Source: UM-FILTER-42-9 sp038063775 (GTDB taxonomy: Bacteria > Patescibacteriota > Minisyncoccia > Moranbacterales > UBA2206). Taken from it: 31,656 nucleotides of DNA. The stretch spans positions 1 through 31,656 of the forward strand of contig JBBTUK010000025.1 of the NCBI GenBank assembly GCA_038063775.1, read 5' to 3'. A program made the position numbers and the translations under genes. The notes under the pieces are model-generated. The model was not told where the DNA came from, did no database searches, and saw only the letters and a list, made by a program, of their open reading frames with translations. Positions 30,692 to 31,656 of the stretch are shown here, piece by piece (positions within the stretch are counted from its first letter, which is position 1; each line of letters opens with the position of its first letter).

Positions 30692-30700
30692 AAGACCAGG

Positions 30701-31654
30701 CTAGACCAAATTGCCTATTTTTTGCTTCAAACTTTGTAGCCCTTCCCAATCATGGATCGAAATCGGCATGACTTCAAAGTTGTATTTTTTCAAGTTTTTA
30801 ATTTTTTCGGTTAGTTCGTCGGCGGATACTAAATCGGTCTTAGTCAGAAGGATAATCTCCCGCTTTTGCTTGAATTCCGGACTGAAACTTTCCAGTTCGT
30901 TTCTAATTATTCGGTAGTCCCCTAAGATATCATTAGATTCGGCGCTCAGGCAGTGCAGGAGTGTTTTTGTCCTTTGAATGTGTTTCAAAAACTTTATGCC
31001 TAAGCCCTTGCCTTGCGCGGCGCCTTCAATGAGCCCTGGAATATCGGCGATAATTATATTTTCCAGAGTTCCCAGGTTCGGCTCAAGCGTGGTAAATTCA
31101 TAATTTCCCACTTTGGCATCGGCTTTCGTTAGTTCATTGAGCAGACTTGATTTTCCGGCGTTGGGCAAACCGATAAGTCCGATATCCGCAATCAGCCGAA
31201 GTTCCACAAAAAATTCAAACTCCTCTCCAGCTTTTCCCTTTTCACATTCTTGCGGACTGGTGTTGGAGGGCGATCGGAAATAAAAATTTCCCTGTCCTCC
31301 CCGTCCCCCCTTGGCGACCAGAATTTTTTGCCCAACTTGGGTGATTTCAAAACTTTCCTCAGTGCCTAAATTTTTCAAAACTGACCCAATCGGAACGATT
31401 AAAATAATATCCTTGCCGTCGTGACCGGTTGATTTGTCGCGCGCGCCATTGTTGCCGTCCGGCGCGTAATAATCGCGTTTTTGCTTGTATTTATTCAATG
31501 CTGTCAAATCGGAAACGCCCTGGAAATAAACATTCCCGCCGTTGCCTCCCCGTCCGCCGGTCGGCCCGAGGCTCATCTTGGTCTTATTAAAAGCCACCAC
31601 TCCGTTTCCTCCCTTTCCCGCGTGGACCTTTATTTTTACTTCGTCGGTGAGCAT
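30701..31654 (-). CDS. obg: Obg/CgtA GTPase
   Basis: Ribosome-associated GTPase involved in large-subunit assembly; 317 aa. The Gly-rich Obg fold occupies about 1-155 (LGPTGGRGGNGGNVYFQG, then VAKGGRGGQGNFYF). The G domain follows with G1 GLPNAGKSSL (near 163), switch I FTTLEPNLG, G3 IADIPGLIEGAAQGKGLG and G4 LLTKTDLV, which has Thr where the usual motif is NKxD. The C-terminal OCT domain of longer Obg proteins is absent. The start MLTDEVKIKVHAGKGGNG matches the family N-terminus, so the gene is complete although it lies two bases from the window edge. Confidence 0.95.
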   Translation of the reverse strand: MLTDEVKIKVHAGKGGNGVVAFNKTKMSLGPTGGRGGNGGNVYFQGVSDLTALNKYKQKRDYYAPDGNNGARDKSTGHDGKDIILIVPIGSVLKNLGTEESFEITQVGQKILVAKGGRGGQGNFYFRSPSNTSPQECEKGKAGEEFEFFVELRLIADIGLIGLPNAGKSSLLNELTKADAKVGNYEFTTLEPNLGTLENIIIADIPGLIEGAAQGKGLGIKFLKHIQRTKTLLHCLSAESNDILGDYRIIRNELESFSPEFKQKREIILLTKTDLVSADELTEKIKNLKKYNFEVMPISIHDWEGLQSLKQKIGNLV

Positions 31655-31656
31655 AC

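Overview
The window reads as a chromosomal segment of a Candidate Phyla Radiation (Patescibacteria, Parcubacteria-like) bacterium. Four things point there: compact AT-rich DNA with short intergenic gaps, small families typical of these genomes (DUF5652, DUF1003, a short Obg without its C-terminal domain, a C-terminal Ada-like zinc-knuckle protein), an abundance of glycosyltransferases, and short palindromes placed in frame inside genes (for example the LPAGRQG motif in priA). TGA is used as a stop (for example at 1319 and 7902), so the recoded Gracilibacteria/Absconditabacteria lineages are unlikely. The phylum-level call is inference. There are no rRNA, tRNA or CRISPR features, and no stretch over 300 bases lacks a gene.

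Layout. 1-3790 (minus): an envelope glycan operon with a nucleotide-sugar dehydrogenase, a 76-aa membrane protein, a DPM1-like GT2, a GT4 and the start of another membrane protein. 3899-11371 (plus): GT4, O-antigen ligase/polymerase-like protein, GT4, LCP glycopolymer ligase, GT2 and an S41 protease. 11516-13676 (plus): bL9 and CTP synthase, ending at a bidirectional terminator facing bL27 (minus, 13735-14019). 14230-14685: an anchored zinc-knuckle protein. 14774-15952 (minus): a Cas4/AddB-like nuclease. 16166-20404 (plus): a lone asparagine-synthase domain, a His/Cys-rich small protein, a cupin, then Rrf2 regulator-iscS-iscU and an M23 peptidase. 20531-24903 (minus): a coiled-coil C39-like peptidase, gltX, a WecG/TagA glycosyltransferase and thpR. 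A 100-N assembly gap lies at 24996-25095. 25096-29299 (plus): priA (5' end lost in the gap), def, fmt and a rhodanese-fold protein. 29336-31654 (minus): a membrane protein, DUF5652, DUF1003 and obg.

How the genes fit together. The two glycan clusters and the WecG/TagA enzyme could make an activated sugar acid, build a lipid-linked glycan, polymerise it and let LCP attach it to the wall; the M23, C39-like and S41 proteins act in the same compartment. The Rrf2-IscS-IscU set would supply Fe-S clusters, and the nuclease with a four-cysteine signature is a likely client.

The most unusual aspect is a dense set of palindromic elements of several unrelated families. Some are translated in frame inside genes (two GT4s, the ligase, WecG, the nuclease, priA). 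Others are intergenic. One family, with ends close to YATRCCCRGTAGTRRAATTT, is present four times, and in three copies the end of the element contains the ATG of the next gene (nuclease, C39-like protein, def). A second theme is a set of promoters whose -10 box lies exactly six bases before the start codon, predicting leaderless mRNAs.
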